Source: Cellulomonas sp. Root930
GTDB taxonomy: Bacteria; Actinomycetota; Actinomycetes; Actinomycetales; Cellulomonadaceae
Direction of reading: 5' to 3'
Length of the DNA: 64,000 bases
NCBI GenBank assembly: GCA_001429255.1
Contig: LMJI01000001.1
Span: 2,216,310 to 2,280,309 of the forward strand
Shown: one piece after another, positions 17,335 through 25,417 of the stretch
Numbering within the stretch: position 1 is the first letter of the stretch
How the letters are laid out: every line of letters begins with the position of its first letter
The notes under the pieces: model-generated
The model's input: only the letters and a program-made list of their open reading frames with translations
Databases searched by the model: none
What the model was told of the DNA's origin: nothing
Program-made: the position numbers and the translations under genes

Positions 17335-19101
17335 TCAGCCCTCGGTGGCCGTCACCTGCGGTGCGCCACCGGCATCGCCGGCCTGGCCGCTGCGCGTGCG
17401 ACGACGGCTGCGGCTCCGGCGGCCGCTGCCACCGGTCGACGCGCCCTCGGCGCCCTGCTCGGCCGGGGCGCCGTCCGCCGGGGCGGCGGTCTCGGCACCC
17501 TCGCCCTCGCCACGACCGCGCCCGCGACCGCCGCGGCGGCGACGGCTGCCCTCGCGCGCCTCCCCGGAGTCGTCCGCCGGCCGCTCGGTCTGCGGACCGG
17601 TGCTGCGCGGGGCGGACGTCGAGCGGGAGTCGCTGGAGTGCGCGCGCGAGTCGCCGCGTCGCGAGTCGCCCCGCCCGCCGCCGCGGATCGCGTCCGAGTG
17701 CGTGGTCGCCGGACGCCCGCCGCCGCGCTTGCCGGTCTCGCCGAGGTCCTCGAGCACCTCGGCGCCCAGGCCCTCGCGGGTCTGCTGCGACTTGGGCAGA
17801 CGGCCCTTGGTGCCCTCGGGGATGTCGAGGTCCTCGTACACGTGCGCGGAGCTGGAGTACGACTCGATCGGCTCCGGGATGCCCAGGCCGAGCGCCTTGT
17901 CGATCAGGCCCCAGCGCGGGATGTCGTCCCAGTCGACGAACGTGACCGCGGTGCCCTTGGCGCCCGCGCGGCCGGTGCGGCCGGTGCGGTGCAGGTAGGT
18001 CTTCTCGTCCTCGGGGCACTGGTAGTTGATGACGTGCGTGACGGCCTCGACGTCGATGCCGCGGGCGGCCACGTCGGTGGCCACGAGCACGTCGACCTTG
18101 CCGTGGCGGAACGCGCGCAGCGCCTGCTCGCGGGCGCCCTGGCCGAGGTCGCCGTGCAGCGCGCCGGCGGCGAAGCCGCGCTCGACCAGGTCGTCGGCCA
18201 CCTTGGCGGCGGTGCGCTTGGTGCGGGCGAACACGATGGTCAGGCCGCGGCCGCGGGCCTGCAGGATGCGGGCCAGCATCTCGACCTTGTCCAGGGCGTG
18301 CGCGCGGTAGACGACCTGCTTGATGTTCTTGACGGTCTGGCCGTCGTCGTCCGGGTCCGCGGCGCGGATGTGCGTCGGCTGCGTCATGTAGCGGCGGGCC
18401 ATCGCGACGACGGCGCCCGGCATGGTGGCCGAGAACAGCATCGTGTGGCGGCTGGCCGGCGTGGCCGCGAGGAGGGTCTCGACGTCGGGCAGGAAGCCCA
18501 GGTCGAGCATCTCGTCGGCCTCGTCGAGCACGACCGCCTTCACGTGCGACAGGTCGAGGTGCTTCTGCTTGAGCAGGTCGATCATGCGCCCGGGGGTGCC
18601 GACGACCACGTCGACGCCGGTGTTCAGCGCGGCGATCTGCGGCTCGTACGCGCGGCCGCCGTAGACCTGCAGCACGCGGACCTTGCGGCGGGAGCTGGCC
18701 GTGGCCAGGTCGCCGGCCACCTGGACGGCGAGCTCACGGGTGGGGACGACGACGAGGGCCTGCGGCTTGCCGGCGTGGGGCATCTGCTCGTAGCCCTCCT
18801 CGCCGGGGGCGACCACGCGGTGCAGCAGCGGGACGCCGAAGCCGAGGGTCTTGCCGGTGCCGGTCTTGGCCTGGCCGATGATGTCGTGGCCGGACAGCGC
18901 GACCGGCAGGGTCATCGCCTGGATGGGGAACGGGTGCGTGATGCCCGCGTCGGCCAGCGCCTGGACGATCTCCGGGCGGACGTCGAAGTCCGCGAACGAG
19001 GCCTCGACGGCCTGCACGGAGGACCAGGTGTTCTTCAGGGGGCGGGTCATGGGCTCGGCCAGAGCAGAGACCTGCTCCGGCGTCTCGTCGGTGGTGGTCA
19101 C
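17335..19101 (-). CDS. rhlE: DEAD-box ATP-dependent RNA helicase
   Basis: This 588-residue protein has the full helicase core: Q-motif (THPFPIQAMTLP, about 55-66), AKTGTGKT (78-85), PTRELA, VLDEADEM (about 191-198), SAT, and HRTGRTGRAG in the second RecA domain. The last 150 residues are Arg/Gly/Ser-rich with RGRG-type repeats and a basic C-terminus, a likely RNA-binding tail. It should unwind RNA in decay or ribosome assembly. The GTG at 19099-19101 is used; MTRPLKN 17 codons later is an alternative. From memory, the mycobacterial rhlE sits in the same place beside the ferritin-like gene. Confidence 0.92.
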   Translation of the reverse strand: MTTTDETPEQVSALAEPMTRPLKNTWSSVQAVEASFADFDVRPEIVQALADAGITHPFPIQAMTLPVALSGHDIIGQAKTGTGKTLGFGVPLLHRVVAPGEEGYEQMPHAGKPQALVVVPTRELAVQVAGDLATASSRRKVRVLQVYGGRAYEPQIAALNTGVDVVVGTPGRMIDLLKQKHLDLSHVKAVVLDEADEMLDLGFLPDVETLLAATPASRHTMLFSATMPGAVVAMARRYMTQPTHIRAADPDDDGQTVKNIKQVVYRAHALDKVEMLARILQARGRGLTIVFARTKRTAAKVADDLVERGFAAGALHGDLGQGAREQALRAFRHGKVDVLVATDVAARGIDVEAVTHVINYQCPEDEKTYLHRTGRTGRAGAKGTAVTFVDWDDIPRWGLIDKALGLGIPEPIESYSSSAHVYEDLDIPEGTKGRLPKSQQTREGLGAEVLEDLGETGKRGGGRPATTHSDAIRGGGRGDSRRGDSRAHSSDSRSTSAPRSTGPQTERPADDSGEAREGSRRRRGGRGRGRGEGEGAETAAPADGAPAEQGAEGASTGGSGRRSRSRRRTRSGQAGDAGGAPQVTATEG

Positions 19102-19383
19102 GAGGACTCTTCACTGCGAAGGGTGGTGTGCCGCGCGCTGCCGGGGCCGACGGGTGTCGGAGCGTCCCGGGCGACAGCGGAGTTCACCACGCGGGTTGGC
19201 CGGCAGCCGATCGTGCAAGTCGACTCGCGCGCGTCGTCCGGACGGGTCCGGGGCTGCGCGAGAATGGGTCTGATCGTCGAACGAACGGGGATACCGAGAC
19301 GACCGGGCAACCGAATTACCTGCACAGTCTATCCGACGCCTCCCGCAGGCCGGTCGACGCCCCGCCGGGGCTACGATCCTCGG

Positions 19384-20112
19384 ATGACGACGACGCACGC
19401 AGGCACCGGTGCCGAGGCCTCCCCGACCGCGGCCACGACCCCTCCGGTCGGCTCCCTGGAGCACGCGGACGCCGTGGAGCTGCTCGGTCTGGTCGCCCAG
19501 CTGGAGCACGTCGCGTTCGCCCGCCTCGCCGCCGACTCGGCCCTCGCGCCGACCATCGAGCAGCGCCTCGAGCTCAGCCGGTTCGCCGCTGCCGCCGTCG
19601 AGCGCCGGGACCGCGTCCTGGCCCGCATCACCGAGATCGGCGGGGACCCCGTCGCCGCCGTGCGGGTGTACGGCGACGTGCTCGACGACTTCGACGCCCG
19701 CACACCCCCCGGCTCGTGGTGGGAGCGGCTGCTCAAGGCCTACGTCGGGTACGGCGTAGCCGACGACTTCTGCCGGCTGGCCGCCGAGGGCCTGGACCCC
19801 GGGTCCCGCGCGGTGGTGCTCGAGGTGCTCGACGACGCCTCGCACGCGGAGCTGGCCGTCGCGGAGCTGGACGCCGCGGGCTCGGCGGACGGGGTGCTCA
19901 CCGCACGGCTCGCCCTCTGGGGCCGGCGCCTGGTGGGTGAGGCGCTCGGGGTGGTGCAGCGGCTGCTCGTCCAGCGCCCCGCCCTGGTCCGGCTCGTCGC
20001 GCTCGGCTCCGCGAGCCAGCCCGACGCCCCGCCGAACGCCCCCACCAAGCTCTTCGGTGAGCTGACCGCCCAGCACACCCGCCGCATGGCCCGTCTGGGC
20101 CTGACCGCCTGA
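19384..20112 (+). CDS. Ferritin-like-fold protein, MiaE-like family
   Basis: This 242-residue, mostly helical protein matches the actinobacterial ferritin-like (tRNA MiaE-like hydroxylase) family. The glutamates and histidines expected of a di-iron site are visible in LVAQLEHVAFARLA (about 37-50), ERRDRVLARI and VLDDASHAELAVAEL. The N-terminal 25 residues are Thr/Ala-rich and probably disordered. Whether it hydroxylates tRNA is not known. It is divergent from the helicase gene across 282 bp and is followed by a very strong terminator. Confidence 0.8.
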   Translation: MTTTHAGTGAEASPTAATTPPVGSLEHADAVELLGLVAQLEHVAFARLAADSALAPTIEQRLELSRFAAAAVERRDRVLARITEIGGDPVAAVRVYGDVLDDFDARTPPGSWWERLLKAYVGYGVADDFCRLAAEGLDPGSRAVVLEVLDDASHAELAVAELDAAGSADGVLTARLALWGRRLVGEALGVVQRLLVQRPALVRLVALGSASQPDAPPNAPTKLFGELTAQHTRRMARLGLTA

Positions 20113-20120
20113 CGTACCGC

Positions 20121-20156
20121 GAGAGCCCCGCCCGGACGGATCCGGGCGGGGCTCTC
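20121..20156. terminator. Strong intrinsic terminator
   Basis: A perfect 16-bp stem runs from 20121-20136 to 20141-20156 with the 4-nt loop CGGA. Key arms are GAGAGCCCCGCCCGGA and its exact complement. It lies 8 bp after the ferritin-like gene stop and before the convergent DUF3107 gene, so it can serve both. Confidence 0.85.
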
Positions 20157-20177
20157 GTGTGCTCTCGCGGGCGTCGG

Positions 20178-20402
20178 TCAGATGTTGCCGAAGCCGACGC
20201 GTCCCTTGCTCTCCGAGCCGATCTCGACGTAGCCGAGGCTGGCCGTCGGCACGATGACGCGGCGGCCGCGCACGTCCACCAGCTCGAGGGCCGGCCGGCC
20301 GCTCAGGGCGGCGGCCACGGCGGCGGCGACCTCGTCCGGCGTCTGGTCGGACTCGAGGCTGATCTCCCGGGGCAGGTTCTGCACGCCGATGGTGATCTCC
20401 AC
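20178..20402 (-). CDS. DUF3107 family small protein (TB9.4-like)
   Basis: This 74-residue protein reads VEITIGVQNLPREISLESDQ at the start, the DUF3107 signature, and ends GFGNI. Its function is unknown; the mycobacterial relative is the antigen TB9.4. I chose the GTG at 20400-20402 because AAGGAG lies 6 nt upstream of it. The ATG two codons earlier would touch the SD. It lies downstream of the TetR gene on the same strand, an arrangement I recall as conserved in actinobacteria. Confidence 0.88.
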   Translation of the reverse strand: MEITIGVQNLPREISLESDQTPDEVAAAVAAALSGRPALELVDVRGRRVIVPTASLGYVEIGSESKGRVGFGNI

Positions 20403-20482
20403 CGTCATCTCCTTCACGTCCTTACTCCACGCAGTGGTTCTCGGGCGGCCTCGGCCGGTGGACCGTGGCACGTCGTCCGATC

Positions 20483-21151
20483 CTAGGCGTCCTCGTAGAC
20501 GAAGTCGGGCCGGATCAGGGCGGACACCCCGCCCCAGGCCAGCTGCGTGACCAGCTCGACGGTCCGCTCGGGCCCGACGTCGCTCGGCTGGCGCAGGCGG
20601 TGGGTCGCCGCGCCCTGCGCCATCGCGATCAGCGAGATCGCCAGCATGCCCGCGTCCTCCACCGACAGGGCCGTGACCTGCGACAGGACCACGGTGATCC
20701 GGCGTGCGGCCTCGGAGGAGGCGTGCTCGACGCGGGCGCGCACGTCGGCGTCGTGCGTGACGTCGGACTCGAAGAGCAGCGCGGACGACTCTCCTGCGCC
20801 CTCGACGAACATGATGTACGCCTTGACGATCGCGGCGATGACGTCGCGCCCGTCCCCGCGTCGCACCGGTCCCTGCTCGATGCCGGCCACGGCCTTCTCG
20901 ACGGCGACCAGCAGGTCGGCGCCGTTCTGGTCGACGACGGCGAGGTACAGGTCGAGCTTGGAGGGGAAGTGGCGGTACAGGACGGGCTTGCTGACCTCGG
21001 CGCGGTCCGCGATGTCGTCCATCGAGACGTGGTGGAAGCCCTCGGAGGAGAACAGCTCCTGGGCGATGCGGAGCACCTGGGCGCGGCGCTCGTCGCGCGC
21101 CATCCGGGGGCTGCGGTGCCTCGGGGTCGAGTCGTCTGTCCCGTCCGTCAT
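20483..21151 (-). CDS. TetR-family transcriptional regulator
   Basis: This is a 222-residue protein. The N-terminal TetR helix-turn-helix spans about 20-66 (RIAQELFSSEGFHHVSMDDIADRAEVSKPVLYRHFPSKLDLY). The rest is a helical ligand-binding and dimerization domain with no recognisable ligand pocket. It is divergent from the DUF3152 gene with a gap of only about 47 bp, so binding there could control both. DUF3107 lies downstream. Confidence 0.93.
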   Translation of the reverse strand: MTDGTDDSTPRHRSPRMARDERRAQVLRIAQELFSSEGFHHVSMDDIADRAEVSKPVLYRHFPSKLDLYLAVVDQNGADLLVAVEKAVAGIEQGPVRRGDGRDVIAAIVKAYIMFVEGAGESSALLFESDVTHDADVRARVEHASSEAARRITVVLSQVTALSVEDAGMLAISLIAMAQGAATHRLRQPSDVGPERTVELVTQLAWGGVSALIRPDFVYEDA

Positions 21152-21198
21152 CCCGCGATGGTAGCCACGGGATGTGTCAGGGATGCGACGATGGCTCG

Positions 21199-22149
21199 GT
21201 GACGGCCCCGGAACTGCTCCGGACGGACCAGGGATCGACGCGTGCGTCTCGACGCCCGTCGGTCCCTCGTCGTCGTCCGCGCACGGGCCACCGGCACCGG
21301 TCCGGCTCCGCGCGGCGCATGGTCCCGGGCCTCGTCGCGGTCGCGCTCGGCCTGACCCTCGGTGCGGGCGGCGGGTTGTGGGCGGTGAGCGCGCCGCGGG
21401 CCGCCGCGATGGTCGACGACGTGCTGGGGACCTCGTCCGCCGTCCCGGCCGAGCCGGTCGAGCGCATCGGCTCGCAGAGCCGGGCGTTCGGCGAGCGCGC
21501 GTCGCTCCTGCCGAACCCCGTGGAGGTCCCCCTCGGGATGCTGCCGACGGAACAGCCGCCCAGCATCGTCGCGCTCCCGCCCGGGCTGACCGCCGCCGAC
21601 GTGGCCGCGGGCCTCCTGTCGAACGAGATCCCCGAGTCGGGGTCGGGCACGTTGAGCGTCGTCGCGGGCACCGACCCGGGGCCCGGCACCGGGACGGTGC
21701 GCACCGTACGCGTGGAGGTCGAGGACGGGCTCGAGGTCGACGGTCCCGCCTTCGCCGCGACGGTGATGGCGACCCTGAACGACCCCCGCGGCTGGGGCGC
21801 GGACGGCTCGCTCTCGTTCGCGCGCACCGACGGGGCCGCCGAGCTCCGGGTGGTCCTGGCGTCGCCGTCGACCGTCGACGACCTCTGCGCGCCGCTGCGC
21901 ACCGGCGGAGAGGTGTCCTGCGGGCGCAACGGCCACGCGGTGCTCAACCTGCGCCGGTGGGTCCTGGCGACCGCCGAGCTCGCGCAGGACAAGGTCATGT
22001 ACCGGCAGTACCTGGTCAACCACGAGGTCGGGCACCTCCTCGGGCACGGGCACGAGCGGTGCGGCGGCGCGGGCCAGCTGGCGCCCCTGATGCAGCAGCA
22101 GTCCTACAAGGCGGCACCCTGCATCCCGAACGCGTGGCCGTTCCCCTGA
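21199..22149 (+). CDS. DUF3152 membrane-anchored zincin-like protein
   Basis: This 316-residue protein has a basic N-terminus, one membrane segment (about 40-65) and an extracytoplasmic domain. The domain ends with HEVGHLLGHGHERC (about 275-288), a metzincin-like HExxHxxxxxH pattern. The family is annotated DUF3152; its protease activity is plausible but untested. Paired cysteines (DDLCAPL, VSCGRN, HERCGG, APCIPN) suggest disulfides outside the cell. The GTG at 21199 was chosen by position after the TetR divergent start; an ATG at 21172 is also in frame. Confidence 0.83.
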   Translation: MTAPELLRTDQGSTRASRRPSVPRRRPRTGHRHRSGSARRMVPGLVAVALGLTLGAGGGLWAVSAPRAAAMVDDVLGTSSAVPAEPVERIGSQSRAFGERASLLPNPVEVPLGMLPTEQPPSIVALPPGLTAADVAAGLLSNEIPESGSGTLSVVAGTDPGPGTGTVRTVRVEVEDGLEVDGPAFAATVMATLNDPRGWGADGSLSFARTDGAAELRVVLASPSTVDDLCAPLRTGGEVSCGRNGHAVLNLRRWVLATAELAQDKVMYRQYLVNHEVGHLLGHGHERCGGAGQLAPLMQQQSYKAAPCIPNAWPFP

Positions 22150-22213
22150 GCACCTGAGCGCCGCGCGCGGGTCGTGCGCACGGGTGTCGGTGGCTCGTGA
22201 TGGGATCGACCGC

Positions 22214-25200
22214 GTGACCAGCTCTCCGCACGCCCTGCGCCTGGTGCGCCCGGCGTTCGCGGACGTCCCCGCGAGCGGCCCCGGGGCGGTCGTGGAGCTG
22301 GACCCCGACCAGGCGGCGGCGGTGTCCGCCACGGACCGCGCGCTGCTCGTGCTCGGTGCGCCCGGCACCGGGAAGACGACGGTCGCGCTCGAGGCGGTCG
22401 TGGCGGCGGTCGAGGCGGGGACGTCGCCGGAGGACGTGCTCGTCCTGGCGCCGGGTCGCCGTGCGGCGGCGGACCTGCGGGACCGGCTGTCGGCGCGGCT
22501 GCGGCGGACCTCGGGACGACCGCTCGTGCAGACCGCGGCGGCGGCGGCCTTCTCGGTGCTGCGCGCCCGGGCCTCCCTGCTCGGGGAGCCGCCTCCCACG
22601 CTCGTGTCCGGCGCCGAGCAGGACCTGCTCATCGGTGACCTGCTGGCCGGCCACGCGGCGGGCGAGGGCGTGCCGCTCGCCTGGCCCTCCGAGGTCCGGC
22701 CGGACGTGCTGGGCCTGCGCCCGTTCCGCGACGAGCTGCGCGACCTGCTGATGCGTGCCGCCGAGCGCAGCCTGACCCCCGTCGACCTGGCCGCGCTCGC
22801 GGACCTCCACGGCCGGCCCGCCTGGGCCAGCGCCGCGAGGCTGTACGAGGAGTACCTCGACGTGGTGCAGCTGCGCACCGGCACGCCGGACCTCGGCGCC
22901 CGCCTCGATCCGGCGGTGGTCGTCGACGAGGCGGCGCAGGCGCTGATGACGTGGGAGGACGAGGTGCCGGGCACGGTCCGGCCGCGCTGGAGGCTCGTGG
23001 TGGTCGACGACCACCAGGAGAGCACGTCGGCGACCGCGCGCCTGCTGCGCGTGCTCGCGGACGACGGGGCGCGGGTGCTGCTGCTGGCGGACCCGGACGC
23101 GGCGGTGCAGACGTTCCGGGGCGCGACGCCGTCGCTGGTCGGGCGCGCGGGTCTCGACGGTCTGGGACCGGGGGAGCTCGGCGCCCGCACGGTCGTGCTG
23201 CGCACCGCGTGGCGGCACGACCCGGCGCTGCGCGACGTCGTCGGCCGGATCGCCGAGCGCGTGGGTGCGGTGGGGGGCGTCCAGCACCGGCGGGCGGTCC
23301 CGGCGCGGGCCGGCGGCGGGGACGTCCGGGTCGCCGTGCTGCCGAGCACCGCGCAGGAGGCGGCGTTCGTCGCGCACGCGTTGCGCAGCGCGCACGTCGA
23401 GCGGGGGGTCCCCTGGAGCGAGATGGCGGTCGTGGCGCGCTCGGGTGCGCAGGTGACCGCGCTGCGACGCGCCCTGGCGGGGGCCTCGGTGCCGGTGAGC
23501 GTGCTGGGCAGCGACGTGCCGCTGCGCGAGGAGCCGGCCGCGCGGCCGTTGCTGGACGCGATGCGGGTGAGCGTCGGGGCGGTCCCGCTCGACGCGACGA
23601 CGGCCGCGCGGCTGGCGTGCTCGCCGCTCGGGGGCCTCGACGCCGTGGGGCTGCGGCGCGTCCGGCGGGCGCTGCGCACGCAGGAGCTCGCCGCGGGCGG
23701 CGGCCGCACCAGTGACGCGCTCCTCGTCGAGGCGCTCTCCGGCGACGGTGCGGTCGCACTGCCGGCGCCGGCGCGCCCGATCGCGCGGCTCGCCCGCGTC
23801 CTGGCCGAGGGTCGCCGAGCCGCGTCGCTCCCGGCCGCCGACGCGCAGACGGTGCTGTGGGCCTTGTGGCGGGCGGCCGAGCAGGCCGAGCCGTGGCGGC
23901 GGTCCGCGCTGGCCGGGGGAGCGGGCGGCGAGCGCGCGGACCGGGACCTCGACGCGGTCCTGGCGCTGTTCCGCGCGGCGGAGACGTTCGTCGACCGGAT
24001 GCCGCGCTCCTCGCCGGCCGCGTTCGTCGACTGGCTGCAGGCGCAGGACCTGCCGTCGGACTCGCTCGCGGCGCGCGCCCGGCGGGCGTCGGTGCAGGTG
24101 CTGACTCCGGCGGGCGCGGCGGGCCGGGAGTGGGACGTGGTCGTGGTGGCGGGGGTGCAGGAGGGCTCCTGGCCCGACCTGCGGCTGCGGGACTCGCTGC
24201 TGGGCGCGCAGGCGCTCGTGGACCTGGTGGCCGGCCGGGCGGTGCCCGGTACCTCCGACGACGCCGAGTCCGCCGCCGCGGCGCGCGACGCGGTGCTGGC
24301 GGACGAGCTGCGCTCCTTCGTGGTGGCGTGCTCGCGCGCCCGTCGCTCGCTCCTGGTCACGGCCGTGGACGACGCCGACCACCAGCCGTCGCCCTTCGTC
24401 GACCTGGTCGACCCGTCCGACGACGAGGGCGAGACCCGCCGTACCAGCGTCCCGAGCCCGCTCGACCTGCGGGGGCTCGTCGCGCAGCTGCGGGCCCACC
24501 TGGAGCAGGCGGCGCTGGACGGCGTCGAGCCGGACCCGGCCGCGGCCCGCACCCTCGCGCGGCTGGCGGCGGCGGACGTCCCCGGCGCCGACCCGGCGCA
24601 GTGGCACGGCCTCGCGGAGCCGTCCAGCGACGCGCCCCTGTGGGATCCGGACGAGCGCGTGCCGGTCTCGCCGTCCAAGGTGGAGACCGCGCAGCGCTGC
24701 GCCCTGCGCTGGGCGCTCGAGGCCGCGGGCGGGACGTCGTCGGCGAGCGGTGGGCAGAGCCTGGGCACCCTGCTGCACGCCATCGCGCAGGAGCACCCGC
24801 GCGGTACCGAGGAAGAGTTGTCCGCGGCGCTCGACCGTCGGTGGGGAGAGCTCGGCCTCGGGTCGGGATGGCCGGCGCTCGCGACCCGCCGGAAGGCCGA
24901 CGCGATGGTGCACCGGCTCGCCGTCTACCTGCGGACCGCCGGCGAGCCGCTGCTGGTGGAGGGTGCCTTCGCCGTCGACACCGACCGGGCGTCGCTGCGG
25001 GGGTCGGCGGACCGGATCGAGCTCGTGCAGGACGGGCCTGCCGGACCCGTGGTGCGGGTGGTGGACCTGAAGACAGGCGCCAGCCCGCCGAGCGTCAGCA
25101 AGGCCGCGGAGAACCCGCAGCTCGGCGCGTACCAGCTGGCGGTCGACGCGGGCGCGTTCGACGGCCTGCCCGAGGGGGCCACCAGCGGGGGCGCGCAGCT

Positions 25201-25417
25201 GGTCTTCCTCGGCACGGGGGCGACGGCCGTGACGCGGACCCAGGACGCGCTCGGGCCGGAGGTCGACGGGCCCAGCTGGGCGCGCGCGATGGTCGACCAG
25301 GTGGCCGACAAGATGGCCGCGTCGACGTTCCAGGCGACCGCCAACGACCTGTGCGACCGCTGCCCCGTGCGGCGCTCGTGCCCGGTCCGCGGCGAGGGCG
25401 GGCAGGTTGTCGCATGA
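22214..25417 (+). CDS. adnA: AdnA-like helicase-nuclease subunit with degenerate motor
   Basis: This 1067-residue protein is the first subunit of the actinobacterial AdnAB double-strand-break end-resection machine. Walker A is GAPGTGKTT (about 48-56), but motif II reads VVDDHQES where DEYQD is expected. Motifs V and VI are also altered (GAAGREWD, ACSRARRS), as in the vestigial AdnA motor. The C-terminal RecB-type nuclease has VVDLKTG and QLGAYQLAV. Cysteines in AQRC and CDRCPVRRSC suggest an AddB-like Fe-S cluster. The GTG at 22214 starts the ORF; its stop overlaps adnB (ATGA). Confidence 0.92.
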   Translation: MTSSPHALRLVRPAFADVPASGPGAVVELDPDQAAAVSATDRALLVLGAPGTGKTTVALEAVVAAVEAGTSPEDVLVLAPGRRAAADLRDRLSARLRRTSGRPLVQTAAAAAFSVLRARASLLGEPPPTLVSGAEQDLLIGDLLAGHAAGEGVPLAWPSEVRPDVLGLRPFRDELRDLLMRAAERSLTPVDLAALADLHGRPAWASAARLYEEYLDVVQLRTGTPDLGARLDPAVVVDEAAQALMTWEDEVPGTVRPRWRLVVVDDHQESTSATARLLRVLADDGARVLLLADPDAAVQTFRGATPSLVGRAGLDGLGPGELGARTVVLRTAWRHDPALRDVVGRIAERVGAVGGVQHRRAVPARAGGGDVRVAVLPSTAQEAAFVAHALRSAHVERGVPWSEMAVVARSGAQVTALRRALAGASVPVSVLGSDVPLREEPAARPLLDAMRVSVGAVPLDATTAARLACSPLGGLDAVGLRRVRRALRTQELAAGGGRTSDALLVEALSGDGAVALPAPARPIARLARVLAEGRRAASLPAADAQTVLWALWRAAEQAEPWRRSALAGGAGGERADRDLDAVLALFRAAETFVDRMPRSSPAAFVDWLQAQDLPSDSLAARARRASVQVLTPAGAAGREWDVVVVAGVQEGSWPDLRLRDSLLGAQALVDLVAGRAVPGTSDDAESAAAARDAVLADELRSFVVACSRARRSLLVTAVDDADHQPSPFVDLVDPSDDEGETRRTSVPSPLDLRGLVAQLRAHLEQAALDGVEPDPAAARTLARLAAADVPGADPAQWHGLAEPSSDAPLWDPDERVPVSPSKVETAQRCALRWALEAAGGTSSASGGQSLGTLLHAIAQEHPRGTEEELSAALDRRWGELGLGSGWPALATRRKADAMVHRLAVYLRTAGEPLLVEGAFAVDTDRASLRGSADRIELVQDGPAGPVVRVVDLKTGASPPSVSKAAENPQLGAYQLAVDAGAFDGLPEGATSGGAQLVFLGTGATAVTRTQDALGPEVDGPSWARAMVDQVADKMAASTFQATANDLCDRCPVRRSCPVRGEGGQVVA

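Noticed and set aside
21148..24783. A 1211-residue minus-strand open frame opposite the DUF3152 and adnA genes
   Set aside because: It is antisense to clear families, its product is low-complexity Ser/Arg/Ala, and it has no start context. It is a GC-bias shadow, as are similar frames at 22016-24913, 24925-28320, 31356-33326 and 40930-44025.
23857..25413. Extended upstream part of the frame that becomes adnB
   Set aside because: It lies inside adnA in another frame and is Arg/Gly-rich noise. The real start is the ATG at 25414, which overlaps the adnA stop.
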